From: Taxawa tesnikishii (nom. ined.)
Lineage: Eukaryota > Ascomycota > Dothideomycetes > Dothideales
Reading direction: 5' to 3'
Length of the DNA stretch: 64,000 nt
Assembly (NCBI GenBank): GCA_030247885.1
Contig: JAPDRO010000003.1
Location: forward strand, 1,116,001-1,180,000
Numbering within the stretch: the stretch's first letter is position 1; each line of letters begins with the position of its first letter. Positions 13,393 through 23,892 of this stretch are shown here, piece by piece. The notes under the pieces are model-generated. The model was not told the origin of the DNA and did not search any database. It saw nothing but the letters and a program-made list of their open reading frames with translations. The position numbers and the translations under genes are program-made.

Positions 13393-15111
13393 CAGCATCT
13401 ACATATAGACTGGTAACACAAGGATGCCTTGATGGGTAAGGAGAGGTGACGTGATGGGCGTCCGGGGAGCCGTTGAGCGGAGAGTTGAGCCGGTAAATGC
13501 TATTTCTGTAGCTGCAGTCAACGTATCACGACGGTAATAACAGTAGTGCAGGACAAGAGACAGTATTGCATTGAAGACTTTGCTAGGATCTGGCGACCCG
13601 CTGGTGTCGATATACTGTATTACTGAGGTGTTGTTGATAGTAAACCTTGTCCAGATGCGGCTGCCCAAGAGACGCCCTACGTCAGACATGGCCATCAGTA
13701 CGATATACACAGTCGTCGTACACAGATCTGTTTAACACAATGACAAATCTGGTGATATTAGAATGTAGCTCCTGTCGCACTGCTGCTCGTCTCTGTGCGG
13801 CTTGCATTAGGAGCAACAGATGTGGAGGAACAGTTAGCTGACGTTTCTGATTTAGGCATGAGGCTAATACGATGCGCAGCACACCAAGCCTCAAAACCAC
13901 TGATAACGCTTCGTGCTGGACAATCTGCAAAACCACATCTGCAATCGCAGCAAGCAATCCGGCGGTCGTCCTGCCATTGCTGTATTTGGTTGCGCTATTT
14001 GGTTTCGGTGCGCTGGATGGAAACGCCGATGCACCATGTTTGAGATTTGTTTCCTCGTTTAAACATCCCTGCGCAACTGGGCCAGGATGTTCAATTCAGC
14101 TACGGGTACCCGGTCGGAGAGGTAACACAACAGGACAATCGCTGCTGCGAACTGGTTGCTTCGGCTGCCCCCTTGGGTGTCCGCGCGGTCGGCTTGCCGC
14201 GTGAACTATCATGATCAAACTCTGTTTGCGACGTGTTTCTTTGGCAGCGAAACAATCGCTGCGCAGATTGCACCGCGATGACTCAACGCGGCCTACGTAG
14301 ACCCGAAAGGAAGACGAGGTCGGAAGAAGGATGTCGCTTGGCCTGCTTGGGCAGCGGCAGCATTAGCATCAGCATCATCATTCACTCCGGCACCTCGGTC
14401 GCAGATTGTCATAGTCAATATCGTGCGTTACCGGCGAAGCGAAGAAGGACGCGTCGCGGTAGTAACGCATCTGCCGTGCGTCAGCCCAGTTTCCAGAAAA
14501 TGCCCCGGCGCCAGAAGCAGCTTTAGAAGCGAGGAAGGCTGGTAGAGTTTCGGTCAGGCCCTGTCGCATCGTATCATATTTCCGGACTAATTAATCACAC
14601 GCGGCACGGCGGAAAGCAAGCGCGAACGAACACAAGTCCAAGTCGGCCGCTTCAAACACCCGGTCACCGGGGAAGAGGGGACGGCGCAACTCCTACTTAT
14701 ATGCGGCGGCACCCATGGGCCAAGGACAGATCTGACTGCGCCGTCCGGCGAGGCATCCGGAAGGACCACGAACGAGTTAGAAACATCGCAACGGGTTTCT
14801 GTGGTTCTAGCGGTTCCCGCAGCGCTGGGCTAAGGAGACCGACTGACTCGTCCCCTCCAAGCCGTCGTAACCGTGCCGTTGGCGTTCGTCGCTTCCGCCT
14901 CTGCCAAGTTACAGGCTTGCTTGTCGACTGCGAGCGACGACGGACCAGTGCGGCCAGAGGGTTTCTTCCGGGCAGCCGCGCAGATGAACCAGCTTCTAGC
15001 GCGTCTACGGAATTCAGACTTCAGCCACCTCGTTTTTTATTGCGAGTCGTACCGCTGTGATATGACCTCGGTGCGTGTCAGCAGTGGACGTGTGCGCGCT
15101 GCGTCTGCCCC
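13393..15111. other. Gene-poor sequence, 1.7 kb
   Basis: Open frames up to about 150 codons occur on both strands, but they overlap one another and show no family motif. A short AGCATTAGCATCAGCATCAT run lies near 14362. No tRNA or other RNA gene was recognised. Confidence 0.4.
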
Positions 15112-15153
15112 GGGGAGGGAAGGGGAGGGAGGGGAGGTGAGGGGAGGGAAGGG
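15112..15153 (+). other. G-rich tract, potential G-quadruplex
   Basis: Ten runs of three or four G (one shortened to GG) are separated by one or two A or T bases, starting GGGGAGGGAAGGGGAGGGAG. This satisfies the loose G3+N1-7 rule several times over on the plus strand. It lies about 1.1 kb upstream of the spliced leader and 34-codon ORF at 16.2-16.4 kb. Function is not known. Confidence 0.6.
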
Positions 15154-16217
15154 AAGAGCAAGCGACAGGCGGCTGGCAGGCAGTGGCGCGATGATGGAAA
15201 CGTGGTCAAACTGTCGAGCCGCGGCGCATCGCAAAAATTGCCTGCTGTTGCTCCTTTCAGGCGTTGGTGCCTTGAAGGGATGTATACAGTACATGTATCC
15301 TTGTGCATGTAGAGTGCATGCGACACTTCTCTGCTAGCTCGGCCTACTGTAGACTAGAGCGCTTCGGAACAGCGTGCAGCTACGGTAAGCTGCATGCATC
15401 TCCATTCGCATCTCCTGCGGGCTGGTTGAGCCAGATAAGGCTGACAGCGCCACCAACCGCTCGTTTGTTCCTAAACCGGGAGCAAGCTGCAGCGGGTGGG
15501 TTTCTCTCACAGATGCTAGTGCAGGGTTTGGCTTCGTACCTGCGTTTGGCGGAAAGCTGGTTCCGTCGCGCTGGTAAGCCGACCCCTGTGTCGGATAAGC
15601 GGTAGCAGAACGCTAGATCACCATAACCCTTGCAGAGGACGCCCAGCGCGAGACAAGGCAAGAGTGAAACGGACGCATCGCATCCCGTCCGTCCCAAGAG
15701 TGCTAGGTCAGAGTGCCAGCCAAACAGCCAGCCCGGCTTCCGCGCACAGATGCGATCCTGCGTCATGTCGTTGAAGGGGAAAAAAGCACACCAAATTTCC
15801 CTTGTCTCGGTTGGCAGGCCTAGTTGACAGGGAAAGGGGTGAATGGCATGCTTGTTATATTCATTGGAGTGTGCGTCGGACGATGTCCTCAATTTATATC
15901 TAAATAACGAACCTCACGAACCTTTCTTCCGGTTTTCTTCTTCATACTCCGTCCTCCCTCGCTGCATACACCAACACCTGTCGCGCCCAAGCCCAGTCCA
16001 GCACTCGTTACCCTCACTCTGGGCTCCTACACCTCGCTCGCTTGACGTAGAGATCAATCCGCGCCTGGAAGATTTGTATTTGACGACATCTGCAACCTTC
16101 CAAAGGTACACTTGTCGCCGCTCGTTTCGCAGCGCCAATCCAATAGGCGTACCGACCGCAAGCCTCATCTCCTCATTTGTCTGCTGGCTGCAGTCACGCA
16201 CCAGAAACATCCCTACA
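15154..16217. promoter_or_regulatory. Pyrimidine-rich upstream region of the 16.3-kb ORF
   Basis: The plus strand becomes pyrimidine-rich towards 15920-16050 (for example CTTTCTTCCGGTTTTCTTCT), as is common just upstream of well-transcribed fungal genes. The open frames here have no recognisable product. Treating this as a promoter and leader is an inference from composition and from the intron that follows. Confidence 0.35.
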
Positions 16218-16293
16218 GTGAGTCAGCCCTTGTGCGACAGCCCTGCACACATATAATCGCGGTCCGGACAGTGAGTTGACTGATTTCTTCCAG
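16218..16293 (+). other. Probable intron in a 5' leader
   Basis: A 76-base segment has a consensus donor (GTGAGTC), a branch-like TTGACTGA and the acceptor TTCTTCCAG, ending 15 bases before the ATG at 16309. It is a good fungal intron and suggests a real spliced transcript reading to the right. Confidence 0.45.
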
Positions 16294-16308
16294 GTTCAGA
16301 CCGTCACA

Positions 16309-16413
16309 ATGATTACTCGGGAAACGAACGTAGCCATGAACATGGGCCGCGGAGCCTACGACACCACCGGAACACCAAAGCCAAAGCCACCACCACCAAA
16401 GCCTCGAAAATAA
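16309..16413 (+). CDS. Possible 34-residue small protein behind a spliced leader
   Basis: The ATG at 16309 opens a short frame that ends with TAA at 16411-16413. The product contains NMGRGAYDTTG and ends TPKPKPPPPKPRK, a basic Pro/Lys tail. It starts 15 bases after a probable leader intron and follows a pyrimidine-rich upstream region. No family was recognised, and there is no signal peptide or membrane segment. It could be a true small protein, an upstream ORF of a gene whose later exons I could not find, or chance. The call rests only on its position and the intron. Confidence 0.3.
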   Translation: MITRETNVAMNMGRGAYDTTGTPKPKPPPPKPRK

Positions 16414-18245
16414 TCATCGACACGTCGTCATTCTTCCTTCTTTCTTCCTGAACTTCTCGTGAGCACGCGGCGCGGTTCGGTCTTCCGCATGGTATGTTTC
16501 ACCCTTCCCCCTGGAGTCCACAGCAATCGACAGGTACAAGCTCAAGTCCGGCTCGCCGCTAACCCGCGCTTGCAGCTCACACCGTCATCACCTTAATTTC
16601 GGTATACCCAGTTTCGCGACTCTCGATTATTTACTCCGTTTCGGCGTTGGCAGGCTTGTCTTGTCACATCTTCTATTTCCACTGCATTCGGAACGCATAA
16701 TACCCTGCGAGCGATTTCGGCATTACCACTAGGTCAAAATGTTCATCTGGCGTTCATTCTTTCCACTGTTCGGGTATCAACAAAAGTCTATGTCGGCGTT
16801 CGGACATGGATAGACTTGGGATTTGGGTTGTGGGCAACCACATCGGACAGGATTCTTGGACCGTCTCTGTAGAACTTTGGCATGCAGAGCAATCTGCGTC
16901 CTGGGGTTTGGGGACTTTGGCATACTCTGTACACTATTCTGGCATCTCTTCAGTGGCGCTCAAAGTTCGGTACGCGCACATTGCTTGCGTGCGTTTTCAA
17001 CACGCCGGTCGGTTGGGCAGGTCAAAATGAAGGCGTGTTTGTCCTTTCGTATTTGCTCGACTCTTGCCGTCGGCAAGGGCATTTTGGGTTGGGAGGAAAT
17101 GGGTCTTTGGGTTCGGCGAGCTTTGCATTCTCATAATATCGCAGATACCCAATATCGCATTTGCAATACATCAGTTTATCGTTCACTGCCCTCTTGATGA
17201 TTGCTCTTCGTAACTCGTGCTGTTCCATGAGGTTTTCACCTGCGGAATCTCACAGCTGCCTCATGCTCGTTCAGGATTCTCCACAACCACCTTTCCTTTT
17301 TTCTTCTCCTTTCTCTGAACGTCATCTTACATTGCGCTTGCGCTTCCCCGTTGTTCCCCGTCAGGCGCTTCTATGGCGCTTCCAAGGCATCTGAAACGGC
17401 TGTCAACATGTCTGCATTGCGATCGACTTTTGGAATCAGCAGCACCACGTGTGCGCCTCGAGAACACCACGACTCGCTGTCGCGCGGAGAGCTCCTTCTT
17501 CGGTTGTATACCTTCTACCGACGGTTCGTCTGATCCCCAGTGAGCCTCAGGCACTCGGGACGTGGATAGCGGCGCGCTACTTACCGTGCGATCGACTCGG
17601 TACATGTCAGGCTTACGCATGCCTTACCGCAAGGCGTAGTGTTGCATGCTGGTCACTTCAACAAAACGAGAAGTAGAGACAACACGCAGCACGTCGCTCC
17701 TATAGACCGACCATCCTCTCGGAATCAGTCGACCGCCGACCAAGCGCAAGGATCAATCCATAACGATCGGTCAGTCCAATGTCAGTTCTACAATCATCGG
17801 GCAGTGGAGAGCAAGCAATAGCGTTACAGTCGAGGCCTTCGCTTATGCACAAGCTGTTTATTCCACACTGTGAAGCTGATCCTGTCTCGCGATGGTCGAT
17901 AGCAGTGTCGTAGCATACTGTTACTCAGCGAGGTTCACAAGGTATGCACTCAGCTATCGTGGTCGATTGCACGGATCGCAGCTAGCATTACTCGACCTCC
18001 ATTGGCAATAACGGCCGTACAGTAGTAAAGAAGGGCGATGGAGTGATCAATATGCAATTATCAGAATGCTCTACACACTGTTGCGATATTCATTATCGTT
18101 GCAGGCCGGAAGACTTTGCCTGTCCAATTTCATGATCCATGTGGCTGGTGCGTTGCTCTTGGAACGCCAGGCATGCGCCAGAAGAGCGAACGAGTTCCAT
18201 ACATTACTCTTTTGCTCGGAACACTCGTAGCATCTCGGGCCCTCT
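16414..18245. other. Gene-poor sequence, 1.8 kb
   Basis: No gene is supported. A further donor-like ATGGTATGT near 16490 and acceptor CGACAG near 16540 hint that the 16.3-kb transcript might extend here, but no frame is convincing. Frames of up to 124 codons near 16.8-17.2 kb look random. The far end is the 3' flank of the P450. Confidence 0.35.
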
Positions 18246-19989
18246 TACACGCTTGCCGGTACGCTTCTCGGCCTGAACTTGGTTTGGAAGTCGCGTGGCT
18301 TCACGAACCACGCATTGTGTGTCTTCCACTCCTCATTCGGGCTATCAAGTTGAATCTAGTGACGCGTCAGCACCAGCCTCTTGTGCAACCGATGTGGGTT
18401 TGACTTACCTCAAAGTTGCGAAGGAATGTCGGCACCAGCTTGTACATCTCCAGCAAGCTGATGTTCTTGCCAATGCAAGTTCGTGCGCCGGCGCCGAACT
18501 GGAACATGGTGGCCTTCATTTCCTTCTGTTGTGCGGGGCTGGCCTCCAGCCACCTCTCAGGTCTGAAAGTATCGACGTCCTCGCCAAAGATTTCTGGTCG
18601 CCTGTGTAGGACCCATGCATTGCAACCCACGATGACGCCACCAGGAATATGCTCGCCACATACTTCGATGCCCTGAGGAGGAACGACGCGCTCTAGAATG
18701 AGTCCGGCAGCAGGGTGTACACGGAACGACTCTTGGATGACGGCATCCAGGTATGGCAGCTTCTGGGACTCGGACCAGCTAACCTTGCGGTTGGATCTTT
18801 CCTTGATGGTGCCGTTGCTTGCGTTCTCATCGAGCTCCTTCATCAACTTCTCGTATACTCTTGGGTGCTTCATGAGGTTGTAGAACACACTGCTGAGACT
18901 AATGGCGGTGGTTTCACTGCCGGCTAGGATCATGCTAGTGCAAGATGCGAGGACTTGTGCATCCGTCATGAACTGGGGATGGTCATAGGCGGCTTGGTTG
19001 AACTTAGTCAAGAGGTCGATGCCTCTGCCTTCCCTTTCCTTGTTGACGACTCCAGTTTCTCGGACCTTCTGCATTTCATCGCGACGTTCAGCAGCGCGTG
19101 CCAGCGCGAACTTGGTTACCGGGAAGACCTGCTTGTTGAGGCCCCACTTCTCAAGGTTCAGCTTGAGCGGGTTCTTCTCCAGGAAGAGATCGATCATGGG
19201 CATCTGTCCAACCTAGTGATATTGTCAGTTGAGTGTCTCGGGACCCACACGACGGGATTGTCTTACCGGCGCACAGTAAGTGAGGAAGTCTCCAATGAAC
19301 TTGACGATGCCGTCAACGTCTTCGTTACGCTCAACGTATCCGAGTCTTTTACTCCAGGTCAACTCTCCGATAACATCAAACGCAAAGAACTGAAGCCACT
19401 CGGAGAAGTTGCAGGCCTGACCAGTCTCGGAGAACAACCTCCTGGTTTGCTCAATGTAAGCATCAGTCGTGCTGTCAACCAGTGGTTCGTAAGACACCAG
19501 CTGCGACATGCTGAAGGCTCCGTTGACACATCTCCGGTATTTGGCATGGTAGTCCTCGTTCAATGTGCTGAACAGTGACTGCAGACGTATCCCTTTCGCC
19601 GTGGCCTGCTGGACAGGGTAGAAGTCGGACTGTTGGATCTGTCAGCAAGACCGCAAAGACCCGGCAACTGGGTAGTTCGTGTACCTTTGTCATGCCTTTG
19701 TTCAGACCGTAGATCACCTTGATCGCCTTTGGATCGGCAAAGGAGAGGACGTTGGGCCCCAGACGCACGATATCGCCATATTTGCGGTGCAGTGCGATAT
19801 GAGTGTGCTCTGCTCGACGACCGAGGACATCGAAGAATCTCCACCAGTTGGTATAGGCAGCCAGGGGTGTCCAGGGTACTTGTTCAAGCCCTTGTAGAAC
19901 TTGTTGTACAGCAAATAGCCAGCAACGACACCAGTGAGGATCAGAGCCCAGTAGGCTTTGACTAAGGATAGCAATTCACCAGCTAGCAT
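18246..19989 (-). CDS. Cytochrome P450 (pisatin demethylase-like)
   Basis: Four exons (19989-19685, 19629-19267, 19212-18409, 18356-18246) with 52-55-base introns encode about 527 residues. The N-terminus has a membrane anchor (ALILTGVVAGYLLYN). Family landmarks are HRKYGDIVRLGPNVLSFADP, the I-helix ILAGSETTAISLSS, the ExxR motif QESFRVHP, FRPERWL and the haem loop FGAGARTCIGK with its Cys ligand. The tail EEWKTHNAWFVKPRDF is typical of the pisatin demethylase-like group of ER-bound monooxygenases. The substrate is unknown, and no biosynthetic partner lies nearby, so it looks like a solo detoxifying or tailoring enzyme. One base seems missing in the GGGG run near 19863-19866 (plus strand), between KYPGH and LAAYTNWW. 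Without it the frame is lost early. The start at 19989 sits just before the anchor. Confidence 0.9.
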
Positions 19990-21015
19990 GTTGAGTTTGG
20001 TGGGAGTGACCTTGGCGTTTGATGGAGAGGGGGAGGAAGGAAGAGGAAAGGCCAAGTAGAAATGGCTACGTTATGGGCGCTGCAGTATGACCTTATGTAT
20101 CACGCATCTGCAGTCTCGGCAAACACCTACAACACCAAAAGCCGCGGGGCAGTATAACTTCGTACCGGACCTCGTCAGATCAAGAAAGTCTGTCTGCATG
20201 CGAAACAACGGCAGTTGGCCATACGCGCCAGACGGGAACACGGCCAGCACTGAATGATTGGGACCTCGTAAGTGAGCACGACGGCAAGTCAGGAGGAGAC
20301 ACCAATGGCGCCGTTTAGGAGGCCTTGTTCCCCACCATCCATCGAGGCCCGCCCCCGGCCGTGTGCTCTCCAATCTCCACCTCTCCGCACTGCGGACTGG
20401 TTCCGCTATCAGACTCCGGTCGGATATCGGGTTGCCGTAAGGAGATAATCAACGCGGCGGCATCCTTCAGTATTGCTTTTAACCTGTGGTTTATCGCAGC
20501 GCAGAACTGGCTGGCAAAGGAAGCTCAGAAGGATGCTGAACGATTCACTAAGCAGCAACGGTATGCGCTGCGCAAAGGATATCGGATGTTCCGAGGATGA
20601 GAGATGCCATGGTGCCCTTGTCTACCCCCAAACTGTTTTCCCCAGAGCCAAAAGCGGGCGCCAAGACCACACCCCATACCTGTTCTTGCCACAATGTCGG
20701 CAGTTGGAAGTCAAGAACTGCCTTGCCTTTCTGTTGGTATTGGCCTTCAGACTTCAAGCGCAATTGCCGGTCAGAGAGGCTGACTGACTGGTGGTTGTCG
20801 CGGCAATCTAAGCTTGTGCGAGCCATCGCTGCGAGATCTCAATCATCGTGGACATCTTGCCACTGCAAAAGCAGGCGAGCGAGCATCGCGTTCGTCATTC
20901 AATTTACAAGACGCCAAGCCAGGTATTTGACCATCTTATCTCGACAAATCGCATCTTGGTAGTCTTATATGTACACCCTTGTTTGCGTACCAGCCTCCTC
21001 GCAGTACCTGTTTAG
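19990..21015. other. Intergenic, P450 upstream region
   Basis: This 1-kb stretch should hold the P450 promoter. Open frames of up to 121 codons overlap on both strands and carry no recognisable domain. Confidence 0.4.
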
Positions 21016-22055
21016 GTGCAGGTTGGAGAACGGCTGAACCTATCATCCAGAGAACCTGAGGTGGTATCTTTTGTGCAAGCCGTGGGAGCTGCTGAACCTG
21101 CTGCTGGCACATCGGCCGGCGTTGCGCAAAACGTGGATCAATCTGTTGCTGGTATTTCGGATTGCCATCCCGACTGTCATCATGAGATATCACGCTTGAA
21201 TGATCAGATCAACCCAATGATGCTCAGGTCGAGGAGGAAAGAAAGAGGCCAAGATCGCGAAGCTTGAAAAGGACATAGCAAACCTGAAGACGCTGGGTCA
21301 CAGTGTTGTTGAGGGCACGAGATACAATTAAAACAAGTGTTTGATGGTTCGGGATGACCTTGATCTCAAGATACTGAGCGTGGAGGAAGAGCTGGAGGGT
21401 AGGATTGATAAGCTGGGGACAAGCTCGACGATGTGGAGTAGATATGAAAGACAAGCTTAATCAGGTGGAGGAGATATTGGAGGACAGGCTCGACAAGTTA
21501 GAGGAAACATGGGGTGACAAACTCGACAACCTGGAAGACAAAGTTGATCAGGTGGACCTCAAGGACTTGGAACGAGAGACCAACGGGCTGGAAGCCAAAG
21601 TTGATACGACGGAAGACGAAGTTACTGAACTAAAAGTCAATCATGAGCACAGTGACCTAGCCGAAGACCGAGACGAGATCTCAACGATTGACAATCGACT
21701 CAGGAACTTGGGGGACCACGATACACAGTCGGATGGCATGCATCAACATCTCTTGGGAAAACCCACGAGATTGGAACACGCACCACCTGTCGCTCAGGCT
21801 GGGGCCGGTACCTAATGGTCGATCGACCTGCAACTTGTGCCAGGCCCTCAACTTCAACCGGGCCCACCGGTGCAGCTATATCACGCGAACATGGCCCCAG
21901 AGACTCAGCAGCAAGTACTGCAGCAAGTACAGCAGCACAATCCGCCACGTCAAGCATACCACATCATGCAGGGTGCAGGAGGGCAACATGTACAGCATAA
22001 GCCGCCACTCCCAGCGTACCATGTCAACCAAGCACCTGTAGTACAGCATCTATAG
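21016..22055 (+). pseudogene. Decayed gene for a coiled-coil, Gln-rich protein
   Basis: Coding-like sequence runs through all three plus-strand frames. First comes a stretch with CHHEISRLNDQINPM and EKDIANLKTLGHSVVEG. It is followed by heptad-rich sequence in another frame (EEILEDRLDKLEETWGDKLD, NLEDKVDQVDLKDLE), then a Gln/Pro/His-rich tail in a third (ETQQQVLQQVQQHNPPRQ). Near 21415-21450 the DKL(D/G) repeat changes frame and meets stops. No single frame links the parts and no convincing introns were found, so this looks like a gene in decay or one with several indel errors. The family is unknown. The Leu/Asp/Lys heptads predict a long two-stranded coiled coil. Confidence 0.45.
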
Positions 22056-22728
22056 ACGGACTGCATTTAGAAATTACATCAAAGACGCCTTAGTCAGATA
22101 CCGCAATCGCCATCTATGCTAGCATATTAATGCCTCAGTCAGGAGCAATATGGCGGATATTGCGCGAAGCGAGGCTGTGATCATTGGGTTGTGCGAGAGA
22201 AATCAAGAGATCTGTACCGCATAGTAATTCGCAGATGGCAGGGTGTCGTGGAAGGGTAATACATAGGCCGCTAAGTCCATTAGGGGATAAATCGTTGATA
22301 GTCCAAAGCACATCTGTTCGAACGTGATCGTATAACTCCGTAGAGACTTTACAGTACAGTAGTGATCTGCAAATGTAATGAAATGTGATCTAAGGACGCG
22401 TCGCAAGAGTGTATATAGTGAAGTGTATGCAGCAATGGGCAATCACGGGGAAAAGCCAAAGTCGACGCCGTCGTCACCATGGGCTTTCCAGCCGTCTCCC
22501 TCCATAACTCCAACGTCTTAACAGCTACCGTCTGCTCAGCTCAGCTCAGCTCAGCTCAGCTGTCCATATCGCCTGTATCAAGCTATTCCAGCGCTTATCC
22601 ACGAATACACACTCGACCAAGGAAAACCCACGACCGGTTACGCCGCCGCCGAGTAACGACCAGCTACCTGCCTCCGGATAACCCATCAACCCGCGACCGT
22701 TCCGCCGTCTACATATTCCCACCTCCAA
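22056..22728. promoter_or_regulatory. Upstream region of the Rab5-type gene
   Basis: This 0.67-kb stretch precedes the Rab5-type gene. It contains a five-base tandem repeat at 22533-22561 in the probable leader, followed by a CT-rich stretch. No other feature is recognised. Confidence 0.45.
22533..22561 (+). repeat. Pentamer microsatellite (CTCAG)
   Basis: About five to six perfect copies of CTCAG lie about 170 bases upstream of the Rab5-type start codon, probably in the 5' UTR. Confidence 0.85.
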
Positions 22729-22846
22729 ATGGCAGATTCGACAGGAGCAGCGGCTCAGAAGCCCAGCAGCAGCGTCAAGCTCGTTCTTCTCGGCGAAGCC
22801 GCCGTAGGAAAGGTATATACATGCACACATCTCCATCAAAACACAA

Positions 22847-22900
<54 letters not shown>

Positions 22901-23636
22901 CTCCTTGGGACGTTCCAACTAACCGATCCCGCGTTCGCAGTCCTCCCTCGTGCTCCGCTTCGTCAACAACGACTTCCAACCCAACAAGGAGCCGACCATC
23001 GGCGCGGCCTTCCTGACCAAGAAGATCACGCTCCCCTCACGGACGATCAAGTTCGAGATCTGGGACACGGCGGGCCAGGAGCGCTTCGCCTCGCTGGCGC
23101 CCATGTACTACCGCAACGCGCAGTCGGCGCTCGTCGTCTACGACCTCACGAAGCCGAGCTCGCTGGTCAAGGCCCGGCATTGGGTCGCGGAGCTGCAGCG
23201 GCAGGCGAGTCCGGGGATCGTGATCGCGCTGGTGGGCAACAAGCTCGACCTGTGCAACGAGGAGGAGGGGCAAGGGAACGGCGGCGGCGGCGGCAGCGAG
23301 GATTCCCCTGCTAGGGAGGAGGAGGGTGGCGCGGATGCGGAAGGCGAAGACGAGGGGGATGGAGATGCGCGCAAGGTCGGCACGCGCGAGGCAAAGGCGT
23401 ACGCGGATGAGGAGAACCTTCTCTTCTTCGAGACGAGCGCGAAGAGCGGGTTGAACGTCAACGAGGTGTTTACGGCGATTGCGAACGCGATTCCGGAGAC
23501 GAGCTTGAAGGGTCCCAGGGGTGCGGCGCCAGGCACGAGGGCGGGTGCTGGTGCGACGGGGACGGGCGAAGAGTCGAGGGTGAACTTGGGCAACTTGGCT
23601 GGGAACGTGGGCGCCAAGGAGGGTTGTGCATGCTAG
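22729..23636 (+). CDS. Rab5/Ypt5-type small GTPase
   Basis: Two exons (22729-22812 and 22941-23636) encode 259 residues. The P-loop is split by the intron (GEAAVGK then SSLV). Switch I is [13 protein letters not shown]3 is [10 protein letters not shown]4 NKLD and G5 ETSAKSG. The protein ends in CAC, a CxC signal for double geranylgeranylation. The GAAFLT and [12 protein letters not shown] motifs place it with Rab5 (yeast Vps21/Ypt52/Ypt53), which drives early-endosome fusion and sorting. Between G4 and G5 there is an extra Gly/Glu/Asp-rich stretch of roughly 40 residues (around [10 protein letters not shown] and [13 protein letters not shown]), absent from ordinary Rab5 proteins and more like the insert in yeast Ypt52. 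The frame is intact. The intron carries a long AC repeat. Confidence 0.92.
22849..22895 (+). repeat. (AC)n microsatellite inside the Rab5-type intron
   Basis: About 23 uninterrupted AC dinucleotides occupy over a third of the 128-base intron, ending 46 bases before the acceptor. Such a run is prone to length change and could alter the distance between the donor and the branch site. Confidence 0.95.
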
Positions 23637-23892
23637 GGGCATGTACGACCTTGCGTGCAGTGGGGATTTTCTTTTGTTTCTTCCTCTTGACAAGGCGTTT
23701 ACAAGATGGGGAAGCGATCGCGGGTTTGACAGCATGTATATCCCTGGGGATGGGGGCCGGAAATTCACCAAGACTACAGCAACAATTTCTTGCTATTCCA
23801 CTGGTTTGAATGTTGAGGGAATAGAACACTCGTCATGACCTCTTTGGTTCTTTATCAACTCTATACTATGGATTTTTCTTTCCCTCTTCTCC
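23637..23892. other. Convergent 3' region, Rab5-type gene and FIT2
   Basis: The two genes converge here with 256 bases between their stop codons, so their 3' UTRs must nearly meet. A T-rich TTTCTTTTGTTTCTTCCTCT run near 23668 is the only notable feature. Confidence 0.5.

Noticed and set aside
18246-19989. Secondary-metabolite cluster around the P450
   Set aside because: No synthase, transferase, transporter or pathway regulator lies within 10 kb on either side.
23037-23771. Minus-strand frame of 244 codons
   Set aside because: It is the Arg/Leu-rich shadow of the GC-rich Rab5-type exon 2.
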